This document shows positions 16,224 to 23,923 of a stretch of 38,870 bases of DNA, piece after piece. Origin of the DNA: an uncultured Actinomycetes bacterium (GTDB taxonomy: Bacteria; Actinomycetota; Actinomycetes; Nanopelagicales; Nanopelagicaceae); the NCBI GenBank assembly GCA_903822425.1, contig CAIJOY010000048.1:1-38870 (forward strand), in the 5' to 3' direction. Below the pieces are notes generated by a model. It had not been told where the DNA came from. It saw only the letters and a program-made list of their open reading frames with translations, and ran no database searches. The translations under genes were made by a program, and so were the position numbers. How positions within the stretch are numbered: the first letter of the stretch is position 1; every line of letters starts with the position of its first letter.

Positions 16224-17105
16224 CTAGCGGATCCCATGTACTAAAGTCACTGCTGTCTCAATGCCACTAGCGACATCGCCCCCGGTGGGAAAGAGCAAAC
16301 TGCGGCCAACAACCATGCCGCGCACACCAGGTAGAGCCAAGGCACTTTCCCAGGAGCCAAATGTTGCACTTTGGTCGTTAGCAACTTCTCCACCCAACAA
16401 TAAAGTTGGCAAAGTGGTTGACTGCATAACGCGCGCCATGTTTGGCACTACAGGAATTTTTAGCCATGTATAGGCACTGGAATTTCCCAAACCTGCAGCA
16501 ATTGAAATAGAGAGAATATTTGCCTCGGTTGTGAGTTGATTCTTGATTGCCCCATTTTCCCATTGAGACATAAATGGTTCAAGCATGATGGGGATCTGTG
16601 CTGCAGCCGCCTCATTAACAGCCCTCGTAGTTGCCTCTAACGTTGCTGCAGTACCAGCATCTTGCAAATTGATGCGCAGCAAAGTTTTGGCAAAATCTAA
16701 ACCGCTCTTTTTGATACCGGCTATGTCATATCCAGTGAAGCGATCATCCATTTCAAAAGATGCGCCCTTAATCCCGCCCCGGTTCATGGACCCAACAACA
16801 ATTTTATTATCCAAAAGTCCTAGGAGGGCTAAATCATCAATAATGTCTGAAGTACCCAAAACACCATCTACACGTGGGTTGCTTAACGCAATTGCTAGGC
16901 GCTCTAACAAGACATGTCTATCTGCCATCGCCCAGGGATCGCTGCCAGCACTGAGTGCTCCGCGTGCAGGATGATCTGCTGCAATGATGAAAAGTTTTTC
17001 ATCTCCCCCAATTACGGAGCGGCGAACACGCTTTTCTAATATTTGAGCAACTAAACCTGGTTGTTGAGCTCGTAAACGCGAAAGTTCAGCAATTTTTGCT
17101 TTCAT
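16224..17105 (-). CDS. Cgl0158-family TIM-barrel aldolase (inositol pathway)
   Basis: A 293-aa protein with a (beta/alpha)8 pattern, including LFIIAADHPARGALSAG near the N-terminus, IPIMLEPF in mid-barrel, YTWLKIPVVPNM with a candidate Schiff-base lysine, and LLLGGEV with GMVVGRSLLFP at the end. It belongs to the Cgl0158 family of DeoC/LacD-like proteins, found with inositol genes and in some bacteria fused to IolC. The likely reaction is cleavage of 2-deoxy-5-keto-gluconate-6-phosphate to dihydroxyacetone phosphate and malonate semialdehyde, replacing IolJ; that assignment is inference from context. Its ATG overlaps the iolC stop as ATGA. Confidence 0.88.
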   Translation of the reverse strand: MKAKIAELSRLRAQQPGLVAQILEKRVRRSVIGGDEKLFIIAADHPARGALSAGSDPWAMADRHVLLERLAIALSNPRVDGVLGTSDIIDDLALLGLLDNKIVVGSMNRGGIKGASFEMDDRFTGYDIAGIKKSGLDFAKTLLRINLQDAGTAATLEATTRAVNEAAAAQIPIMLEPFMSQWENGAIKNQLTTEANILSISIAAGLGNSSAYTWLKIPVVPNMARVMQSTTLPTLLLGGEVANDQSATFGSWESALALPGVRGMVVGRSLLFPTGGDVASGIETAVTLVHGIR

Positions 17106-18046
17106 TTTTTTAGAAACTCCTCAACTTCTGCCGTTGTAGGCATGGCGGTAGAACATTCTCGGCGACTTGCAACAATTGCTCCGGCAACATTGGCAAAAGT
17201 GAGAATCTTTTCCAAATCCCAGCCTTGTGTGAGGCCATAACAGAACGCTCCACCAAAACTATCTCCAGCACCAAGACCATTAATAACGTTGATTTTTACT
17301 GGAGGAACCTGCGCAGTTTGCGTGCGAGATTTTGCCATAACACCCTTGGGTCCCATTTTCACGACAGCTATTTCAACTCCGCGCTCAAGCAAAGCATCGG
17401 CTGCACGATGTGGATCCGTTTCAGCGATGGCGACTTCGCACTCTTCGCGATTTCCAATTGCAATCGTCACTTTGCTCAGAGCAATCTCTGCTTGGGCACG
17501 AGCCTGTTGTGGTGACTTCCAAAACATTGGGCGGTAATCCAAATCTAAAATCGTATGATCGCGGCGTCCGCGTGCATCCCATGCAACATGGTGAGCCGAT
17601 GCACTGGGTTCTTCGGATAAGCCGGTGAGAGTTGACCAATAGATTTTGGCACCCTTGATCGCATCAAGATCTAGCTCTGAAGCATTAATGACCATATCGG
17701 GGGCCTTGGGAGCGCGATAAAAGTAGAGCGGGAAGTTATCAGGTGGGAAAATTTCACAAAAAACAACTGGCGTATTGAGGCCATCAACTGGCGAGACAAA
17801 CCTATCGCTCACGTTAAGGCGAATGAGCTCTTGATGGATATATTTTCCAAAAGGGTCATGTCCTGTGCGCGTGATGATCGCAGATTTAAGACCATGTTTA
17901 GCAGCAGCTACAGCCACATTCGTTGCACTGCCTCCTAAGTACTTGCCAAAGGTTGTAACTTCTTCTAGTCCAACTCCATCTTGTAGCGGATAAATATCTA
18001 CGCTGACCCGTCCAATGGTGATGACATCAAATGCTTGTTCTGACAT
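17102..18046 (-). CDS. iolC: 5-dehydro-2-deoxygluconokinase (PfkB family)
   Basis: A 314-aa PfkB-type sugar kinase. YLGGSATNVAVAAAKHG (residues 36-52) is the N-terminal PfkB signature and NGLGAGDSFGGAF (256-268) the C-terminal one, with catalytic D262. The start segment FDVITIGRVSVDIYP and the phrase IGNREECEVA are characteristic of IolC. It phosphorylates 2-deoxy-5-keto-gluconate. I chose the ATG at 18046: it has GGAAG upstream and overlaps the preceding stop as TGATG; the TTG at 18058 would add four residues. It overlaps the aldolase gene by four bases. Confidence 0.92.
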   Translation of the reverse strand: MSEQAFDVITIGRVSVDIYPLQDGVGLEEVTTFGKYLGGSATNVAVAAAKHGLKSAIITRTGHDPFGKYIHQELIRLNVSDRFVSPVDGLNTPVVFCEIFPPDNFPLYFYRAPKAPDMVINASELDLDAIKGAKIYWSTLTGLSEEPSASAHHVAWDARGRRDHTILDLDYRPMFWKSPQQARAQAEIALSKVTIAIGNREECEVAIAETDPHRAADALLERGVEIAVVKMGPKGVMAKSRTQTAQVPPVKINVINGLGAGDSFGGAFCYGLTQGWDLEKILTFANVAGAIVASRRECSTAMPTTAEVEEFLKK

Positions 18047-18939
18047 CAGTTCTTCCAACCGAATGAATTGAAATACTGGCGAGAGCGCTCAGAGACGAGA
18101 GCGGGGGCGCTCATGGAAGCAACTGGGTACATATCGTGCTCCACGATCGCGTATCCCTTCCATTCCACATCTCGCATCACCGAAGCAATACCAGAGAAAT
18201 CTATGCCACCTTTTGCAGGTTCTGCAATCACACCACGACCGACGGCTTGAGTGAATGCCAATTCTTCTTCTTGTGCGATCTTCAAAACGCTGGAGTCAAT
18301 ACTTTTGAGATGCATGTAAGGAATTCTGGAGTGACGCTCACGCAACAGCGCCGCCGAATCTCCACCGCGATAAAAGTAGTGACCGGTGTCAAGACACAAC
18401 TGGGTGAATCTGGAATCTGTTTGATCAAGCAATCGATCTACTTGTTCTGAATATTCAACAACAGTATCTGCATGAGGGTGAAATGCTAAAATCATTCCAA
18501 ATTCTTCTAAGACTAATTTACCGACCGCATCGCAAGTTTTCACCAGTTGTGACCATTGGGCACCATCTACTGCCGTGGGTGAATTCCAGGATCCATCTAA
18601 ACCTCTGTAGAGATCTCCCATCATTACAAAGTATTTGGCGCCAAGAGGTGCAGCCAAGCTGGCAATCTGCCGGACCTCTGCAATCTTCTTATCAAACAAA
18701 TCAGCCGAATACAGATCTGGCGTCATAAGCGTTGCTGCGATTAAGGAGAGGTCTCTCTTTGCTAATTCATCACGCAGAAGATTTACATCAGTTGGTAGAT
18801 AACCAAAGGGGCCAAGTTCGATAATACGATGCCCCGTTGATGCTGCTTCATCGAGAAATTGAGACCAATGTGGTTGCGCAGGATTATCTGGAAACCAGAC
18901 TCCCCAAGAATCAGGAGCGGTCCCAAAAGTTAACGACAT
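18046..18939 (-). CDS. TIM-barrel sugar isomerase/dehydratase, IolE-like
   Basis: A 297-aa AP-endonuclease-2/xylose-isomerase-type TIM barrel. The N-terminal TAPDSWGVWFP and the ELGPFGYLPTD segment are typical of the actinobacterial inosose dehydratase/IolE-IolH-like group. Probable metal ligands lie in AFHPHAD, CLDTGHYF, YMHLKS and IVEHDMYP. By position in front of iolC it probably acts on keto-inositol or a related intermediate, but the exact reaction (dehydratase or isomerase) is not fixed by sequence. I chose the ATG at 18939; the TTG at 18951 would add four residues. It begins 16 bases after the methyltransferase gene. Confidence 0.82.
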   Translation of the reverse strand: MSLTFGTAPDSWGVWFPDNPAQPHWSQFLDEAASTGHRIIELGPFGYLPTDVNLLRDELAKRDLSLIAATLMTPDLYSADLFDKKIAEVRQIASLAAPLGAKYFVMMGDLYRGLDGSWNSPTAVDGAQWSQLVKTCDAVGKLVLEEFGMILAFHPHADTVVEYSEQVDRLLDQTDSRFTQLCLDTGHYFYRGGDSAALLRERHSRIPYMHLKSIDSSVLKIAQEEELAFTQAVGRGVIAEPAKGGIDFSGIASVMRDVEWKGYAIVEHDMYPVASMSAPALVSERSRQYFNSFGWKN

Positions 18940-18955
18940 GGTGCAATCCAATCAC

Positions 18956-20131
18956 TTAAGCCCTTGACTGTGAAATGGCTTCAATTGCACTTGCTAAATG
19001 AAGTGAAGATGCCAATTCAGGCTCAATTCCCCAAATCTTCAGCATCTCTTGGTAGCGAGATACTTCTTCACGATCTGGGTTTGCCCCAGTTTTGATCGCT
19101 CGGATCATCAAATTGCGAGGCGTATGTTCATCGCTGACAAATTCGATCACTTCTGTGCGATAGCCAACGAGCCTAAGAATCTGGGCTCTTAAAGCATCAG
19201 TCAACAAATCAGCCAAGCGCTCTTTCAGCAATCCATGTTTTGTGAGCAAGTTCCAAGGCTCTGGTGCCAACTTCATCTGACTTTGTATGTCGTGATGACA
19301 ACATGGTGCAATGAGTAAGAGTTTTGCTTCATGATTTACTCCCCACGCAATTGCATCATCGGTTGCGGTATCACACGCATGTAGCGCAATGGCAATATCG
19401 GCTGATTCAAGAGTCGTAGCCGAAATTTCTTGCGCTAGGAAATCCATCGTTGATGTAATTCCTAGTTTTTTGGCTATTTCAATATTGCGATTGCGGGAAT
19501 CCTCGCGAATATCAATTCCAGTTACATGGGCTGGAATACCGATACTTGCGAGGTACTGATGTGCGGCGAACGTGAGATATGCGTTACCACACCCCAAGTC
19601 CACAATGGAAAGTGGGTGCTTCGCCGTTGGAGTGTGTATATGGCCAGCTTCGATTGCGCTTCTGAGCGAAGGTGCAAGTAGGCGAAGAAATTCTTCAATC
19701 TGTTTGTACTTATCTTGCCGTGTTGGCTTAATTTGGCCGCTGCTATCTGAGATTCCAACTTCTTGTAAGAATGGATCGGTGGACTGTAAAAGACGATTCT
19801 TGACGCGATCGTGTTCAAGGTTTTGTTGACGCTCCCCATTTTCAATATGTACAAGTGCAGCGTCCTTTTTCGTTAAGCGAATGGCCATGGATCCGCCGAT
19901 ATGCTCGACTAAAACGTTCGCAAATCCAGAGTTAAGTAATGCAGCAACATCCAGTTCGGTTGGGAGAAAGTTGTTGGTTGTTGTTTGTCGTCCATCATTT
20001 TTCATCACTTGTAACATGAGTGCATCTTTGATCCGCACTGGTCGTATATCAACGCGAACTACACCAGGTTGCATGTTTCGACGGCGACCAGAGAGCACCA
20101 CCCGCACCAAGTTCTCGGTTTGGCCAATCAA
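18956..20131 (-). CDS. SAM-dependent methyltransferase, METTL25/GSTCD-like
   Basis: At least 391 residues. An N-terminal domain (~120 residues) precedes a Rossmann methyltransferase domain with motif I IVDLGCGNAYLTFAAHQYL, an acidic VTGIDIRED strand, ALHACDTATDDAI and APCCHHDIQ. These last two are the hallmark of the Methyltransf_32 group (METTL25, GSTCD). Substrate is unknown. The listed TTG at 20131 has no ribosome site. The frame is open upstream to the stop of the preceding gene, the extra residues (EIDEAFLDAFK) look like real protein, and an ATC at 20167 sits eight bases after an AAAGGG. The true start is therefore probably a non-standard codon near 20167. It sits in the long minus-strand run between a PLP enzyme and the inositol genes. 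Confidence 0.85.
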   Translation of the reverse strand: MIGQTENLVRVVLSGRRRNMQPGVVRVDIRPVRIKDALMLQVMKNDGRQTTTNNFLPTELDVAALLNSGFANVLVEHIGGSMAIRLTKKDAALVHIENGERQQNLEHDRVKNRLLQSTDPFLQEVGISDSSGQIKPTRQDKYKQIEEFLRLLAPSLRSAIEAGHIHTPTAKHPLSIVDLGCGNAYLTFAAHQYLASIGIPAHVTGIDIREDSRNRNIEIAKKLGITSTMDFLAQEISATTLESADIAIALHACDTATDDAIAWGVNHEAKLLLIAPCCHHDIQSQMKLAPEPWNLLTKHGLLKERLADLLTDALRAQILRLVGYRTEVIEFVSDEHTPRNLMIRAIKTGANPDREEVSRYQEMLKIWGIEPELASSLHLASAIEAISQSRA

Positions 20132-20182
20132 TTTAAATGCGTCTAGAAAAGCTTCATCAATTTCGATGGTCCCAACCCTTTC

Positions 20183-21400
20183 TTAGAAATATGTATGAAT
20201 GCAATCTACTACCTGATAGTCGTCATCAATCATGGGGATCAAGCGCCACTTATCCAAGGTTGTACATGGATGCGAAATTCCCAGCGCAACCAAATCACCA
20301 ACGATAATTTCTTGCGTTGAATCCACGTGCATAAAAGCATGCTGATCGTTGAGGTGATCAATCTTGCCTTTCATGGACAATATCTCCCCTGAATATCTCT
20401 TGATTGGCAGAGGTTGATCAAGATCTATGCCCACATCTCGTTTGCCTGTATTTAATATTGCGAGCCCAACTTCGGGTTGAGCTAATACTTGAGACCACAA
20501 TTCAATTGCCGGCAAAAATACTTCATCAGGAGTTGCCCCCACAAAGGGATACCGTCTGGAATAGAAACCATGGTCGTGGGCTATGTAACATCCGCTTCGC
20601 AGGATAACTAACGAATCTGTGCCAAATTTATTAAGCTCTCGCGAGACAATATCAAAGTATGCGCTTCCTCCCGCTGAAATAATTATCGGGCCATCCTCCA
20701 CATAAGATTTAATTTTCGTTGCAGCGTCAACAATTTTTTGACAGAAAGCACTGAGTGCTGCAATGCCTTCACGTTCTCGTGAGTCTCCCGGGACACTTCC
20801 TTCAAAGCCTGCGACTCCCCGCAAAATGAGTTTCGGGTCTTGAGAAATTGCTTCTGCAATTGCCACAACTTGATCATTTTCTCGCACACCTGCGCGGCCC
20901 TTAGCCATTCCGATCTCAATGAGGAGATGAACACTTACATCTGAAACACCGGCGAGTGCTTTCTTGATAATTTCTACACCGGCCAGGGATTCCACGTAGA
21001 AGAGAATTTCATGTTCGGGCTTCGCGTTGATTGCAGCGATTGTGCGGATTGAATCAGGGTCCACCACTTCATTTGCAATAATGAAGCGTTTAAAACCGAA
21101 GTCGAGAAATATGCGTGCTTGAGAAAAATTTGCAACGGTAAGTGCCCAGGCGCCATGATCCATCTGCATCTGAGCAAGTTGCGGCGACATCGTTGTTTTC
21201 GCATGTGGTGCTAGTAAGACTTTTTCATCGTAGCAATACTGTTGCATTCTCTTAAGATTGTGTTCGATTGCACTTTTTCGCAATACTGCAATGGGAAATT
21301 GAAAACCGGATGAAAATAAGTTTGGTTTAGTAGCGAGAAACTTTTCTATAGATTGGCCCATTGCAGCCAAAGGGAAACCCTTATTAACATTGGTTATCAC
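20183..21400 (-). CDS. D-serine deaminase-like PLP enzyme (alanine racemase fold)
   Basis: A 405-aa fold-type III PLP enzyme. The N-terminal barrel has LLAPHAKTTMSPQL with the PLP lysine K68, and FYVESLAG, HLLIEIGMAKGRAGV and IISAGGSAYFD strands. The C-terminal beta domain carries GISHPCTTLDKW and a final VVDCIHTYF, with His and Cys placed as in the zinc site of eukaryotic-type D-serine dehydratase. D-threonine aldolase is the alternative within the same family. The reaction on a D-amino or hydroxy-amino acid is likely; the substrate is not certain. It overlaps the FAD dehydrogenase gene as ATGA. Confidence 0.88.
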   Translation of the reverse strand: MITNVNKGFPLAAMGQSIEKFLATKPNLFSSGFQFPIAVLRKSAIEHNLKRMQQYCYDEKVLLAPHAKTTMSPQLAQMQMDHGAWALTVANFSQARIFLDFGFKRFIIANEVVDPDSIRTIAAINAKPEHEILFYVESLAGVEIIKKALAGVSDVSVHLLIEIGMAKGRAGVRENDQVVAIAEAISQDPKLILRGVAGFEGSVPGDSREREGIAALSAFCQKIVDAATKIKSYVEDGPIIISAGGSAYFDIVSRELNKFGTDSLVILRSGCYIAHDHGFYSRRYPFVGATPDEVFLPAIELWSQVLAQPEVGLAILNTGKRDVGIDLDQPLPIKRYSGEILSMKGKIDHLNDQHAFMHVDSTQEIIVGDLVALGISHPCTTLDKWRLIPMIDDDYQVVDCIHTYF

Positions 21401-22794
21401 AACGCTTCCTTAAAGATTTTCCCTGGGTTTAAAATGGCATTGGGATCTAATGCTTGCTTAATGGCTCTCATCATTTGAACCGCGGGTTCACCGGTTTCTT
21501 CAACAAGTGATTTCATCTTTCCTGAGCCAATTCCATGCTCACCTGTGCAAGTTCCGCCCATCGCAATGATTTTAGATGTCATTGCATGGGTAATCTCTCT
21601 AACGTGCACTTGTTGCTCCGGCTTGTTGGGATCAACCAAAATTTGGCAGTGAAAATTGCCATCAGCCACATGCCCTACTACGGCAAAAAGATATGGAGAG
21701 TTTGTCAACGTTTCTTCAGCCATTTCAACTGCTTGTGCCAGATGAGAAAGTGGAACAGCCATATCAGTACTCACACTTGCCATGCCAGGGTTGGCCCCAA
21801 GAATGGCCCAGTGTGCACTATGGCGTGCTTGCCAAAGTTTGCGGCGTTGGCCTTCATCCGTTGTCCATTCAAATTCGGAACCACCAAATTCACTCACTAT
21901 CTCTCTTACAGATTTTGCATCTTCCTCAACACCTATGGGGCTTCCATGAAATTCAAAAAAGAGAGTCGGGGCCTGAGTCAATGAAAGATTCTCATGAACA
22001 TTGATGTAACCAATGCTCTTTGCATCAAGGAATTCACATCGAGCCACTGCGATTCCAGATCTCACGACGGCAGTGGCTGCAGCAACACCTTCGGTGAGAG
22101 AGGGAAAACGCACCACCGCCGCTGCCATCTTCTCTGGAATACCGAAAAGTCGCACAGTAAGTTCGGTGATTATTGCCAGAGTACCTTCAGAACCAACAAG
22201 CAGTCGCGTTAAGTCATAGCCAGCTGAAAGTTTTCTAGTAGCGCGGCCAGTGTGAATAATTGTTCCATCTGCAAGTACTGCCGTGAGAGCCATTACATTT
22301 TCACGCATGGATCCATAGCGCACCGTTGTCGTTCCGGCAGCTCCGGTAGCCGCCATCCCTCCGATGGTTGCATCTGCCCCTGGATCTACAGAGAAGAAAA
22401 GTCCATGGCTAGATAATTTTTCATTCAGTGCGATCCGATGAACGCCAGGCTGGACGCGCGCAAAAAGATCATCAGCTGAAATTTCTAGAATTTTATTCAT
22501 ACCACTTAAATCTAAACTCACTCCACCCAAAAGTGGAACTACGTGACCTTCAAGCGAGGTTCCTGCACCGAAGGCCACCACCGGGATTTTCTCGCGATTG
22601 CAATAAGCCAATACTTGAGAAACTTCCTGCATCGATTCCACCATCACAACAGCTGATGGAAGCACTGGTGTTGCGGCGGATTCATCATGGGAGTGCAGTT
22701 CTAGAACCGATGAATTCGTGGAGACTTGCCCAGAAACCAAAGTGCGCAAATGTTCAATCTGCAGATCAGTTAAATCTACTCGAGTGCGCGTCAT
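21397..22794 (-). CDS. FAD-linked D-lactate/glycolate-type dehydrogenase
   Basis: A 465-aa GlcD/Dld-type flavoenzyme that oxidises a 2-hydroxy acid. The FAD-binding PCMH domain shows PVVAFGAGTSLEGHVVPLLG, VQPGVHRI and DPGADATIGGMAATGAAG. The C-terminal domain has SVSTDMAVPLS, VVGHVADGNFHCQI, TCTGEHGIGSGK and the end DPNAILNPGKIF. The exact substrate (D-lactate, glycolate or a 2-hydroxyglutarate-like acid) cannot be told. It is coupled to the PLP enzyme gene, so the pair may convert hydroxy-amino acid products. It follows the TolB-like gene by five bases. Confidence 0.92.
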   Translation of the reverse strand: MTRTRVDLTDLQIEHLRTLVSGQVSTNSSVLELHSHDESAATPVLPSAVVMVESMQEVSQVLAYCNREKIPVVAFGAGTSLEGHVVPLLGGVSLDLSGMNKILEISADDLFARVQPGVHRIALNEKLSSHGLFFSVDPGADATIGGMAATGAAGTTTVRYGSMRENVMALTAVLADGTIIHTGRATRKLSAGYDLTRLLVGSEGTLAIITELTVRLFGIPEKMAAAVVRFPSLTEGVAAATAVVRSGIAVARCEFLDAKSIGYINVHENLSLTQAPTLFFEFHGSPIGVEEDAKSVREIVSEFGGSEFEWTTDEGQRRKLWQARHSAHWAILGANPGMASVSTDMAVPLSHLAQAVEMAEETLTNSPYLFAVVGHVADGNFHCQILVDPNKPEQQVHVREITHAMTSKIIAMGGTCTGEHGIGSGKMKSLVEETGEPAVQMMRAIKQALDPNAILNPGKIFKEAL

Positions 22795-22799
22795 GGTCC

Positions 22800-23795
22800 T
22801 TAGTTTAAAGGGAATTTGCCCTTAAGAGACCATGCTGGGCCAAGCTCTTGGAGGTCAGAATTAGCCTCTGGATTAAGAACCGCAAGAGAGGCAATCTGTT
22901 CTCGCTTGAGATCGGCAACCATGACGTTATATCCACCATGCAAGTCAGCAATATCCCCACTCACATAAAAAACGTAATGGCTGGCATCTTTATAGGGATA
23001 GCCATCGGATGTATCCCACGATGTTGAATTAAAGAACAATGGTTGTGCCTCTCGGCCATCGTAATATCCAAACATCAATCGGTCATAATTTTTAGATTGA
23101 ACTTGTGTAAAGATGTATCGTTCTTCATCGATGCCAACTGGATAGTAAGAAGTTAACATTGGGTCATTCCATAACGCCGTCGTAACGCCATTTTTAATTA
23201 ACATGATTTGGCGATCTCGTTCAAAAATCACTCCCTTACCATCTGGAGTGAAAAATGGAATAGATGATTCAGCTTCACCAGAAGTCAAGTAAGTTTTACC
23301 GGACCCATCGGCGTTCATAATTGTTAGCACGCCATCTTCCTTGTAAACAATTCTCTTCCCATCAGGTGAAAACTTCGGATCCTCATCGCGTTTTCCATTA
23401 GGACCAGTTAAATTGATCGGTTCTGCCCAAGCCGAGCCATTCCAGTGCGAAATGAAAACATCCCATTCATTCTGGGGTAGTCCAACTTGGGAACCCATAA
23501 ATGTCATCGACTCGCCATCAACGCTAATGTGGGCATTAATCGGTGAAAGCATTGATGTCCAATTTTTATTTATTTGAGACATCTCGCCAGTGTCTAAACG
23601 CATCATCCATAAAGTGGCATCCCACGCTTTATACGTGGAATAACGGTGATACACGAGAACACCCTCAAGGCGTAAGTCAGACTTTTGCAAATATCGAGTG
23701 GAGTGCACAGGTTGCAGGTTAGCGGCCAGAAATGTGAAAATAGAAAAAGCAGCAATGGCGCTCACCAGTCGGATACTTACGACACGCCCACCCAT
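22800..23795 (-). CDS. exported TolB-like beta-propeller protein
   Basis: A 331-aa protein with an N-terminal hydrophobic segment (about 8-25) that is a signal peptide or anchor. It is followed by WD40-like PD40 blades: DEDPKFSPDGKRIVYKEDG with MNADGSG, and IPFFTPDGKGVIFERDRQI. Others are more diverged (ISVDGESMTFMGS, DASHYVFYVSGD). Probable extracytoplasmic binding or scaffold role; nothing suggests an enzyme. The ATG at 23795 follows AGGGTGA at a good distance, so I prefer it to the GTG at 23804. It is the first gene of the ten-gene minus-strand run and diverges from the sugar transporter operon. Confidence 0.8.
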   Translation of the reverse strand: MGGRVVSIRLVSAIAAFSIFTFLAANLQPVHSTRYLQKSDLRLEGVLVYHRYSTYKAWDATLWMMRLDTGEMSQINKNWTSMLSPINAHISVDGESMTFMGSQVGLPQNEWDVFISHWNGSAWAEPINLTGPNGKRDEDPKFSPDGKRIVYKEDGVLTIMNADGSGKTYLTSGEAESSIPFFTPDGKGVIFERDRQIMLIKNGVTTALWNDPMLTSYYPVGIDEERYIFTQVQSKNYDRLMFGYYDGREAQPLFFNSTSWDTSDGYPYKDASHYVFYVSGDIADLHGGYNVMVADLKREQIASLAVLNPEANSDLQELGPAWSLKGKFPLN

Positions 23796-23816
23796 AAAGT
23801 TCACCCTATCTGAGAC

Positions 23817-23844
23817 TTGACTCGGCTTTGGGGAGATGTAAGGT
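23817..23844 (+). promoter_or_regulatory. sigma-70-type promoter of the sugar transporter operon
   Basis: TTGACT at 23817-23822 and TAAGGT at 23839-23844 are separated by 16 bases, a good actinobacterial housekeeping promoter (TAnnnT -10). Transcription would start near 23851, about 70 bases before the ATG at 23924. Confidence 0.6.
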
Positions 23845-23878
23845 AACCTAACACAAATCGGTAGGTTTCCTAACGCAA
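23841..23878 (+). promoter_or_regulatory. tandem operator pair, probably for the ROK repressor
   Basis: Two direct copies of AGGTWWCCTAACRCAA lie at 23841-23856 and 23863-23878, 22 bases apart (two helical turns). Copy 1 overlaps the -10 element and copy 2 lies just after the expected start site, the usual position for a repressor. Each copy holds a small palindrome (AGGT-A-ACCT and TAGG-TTT-CCTA). The ROK regulator encoded inside the operon is the natural candidate to bind, by analogy with NagC/XylR-type autoregulation. Binding is inference. Confidence 0.6.
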
Positions 23879-23923
23879 CGATAGAGGCATCTTGTGGACC
23901 TACCCCAAAATAAGGGAGTACCT

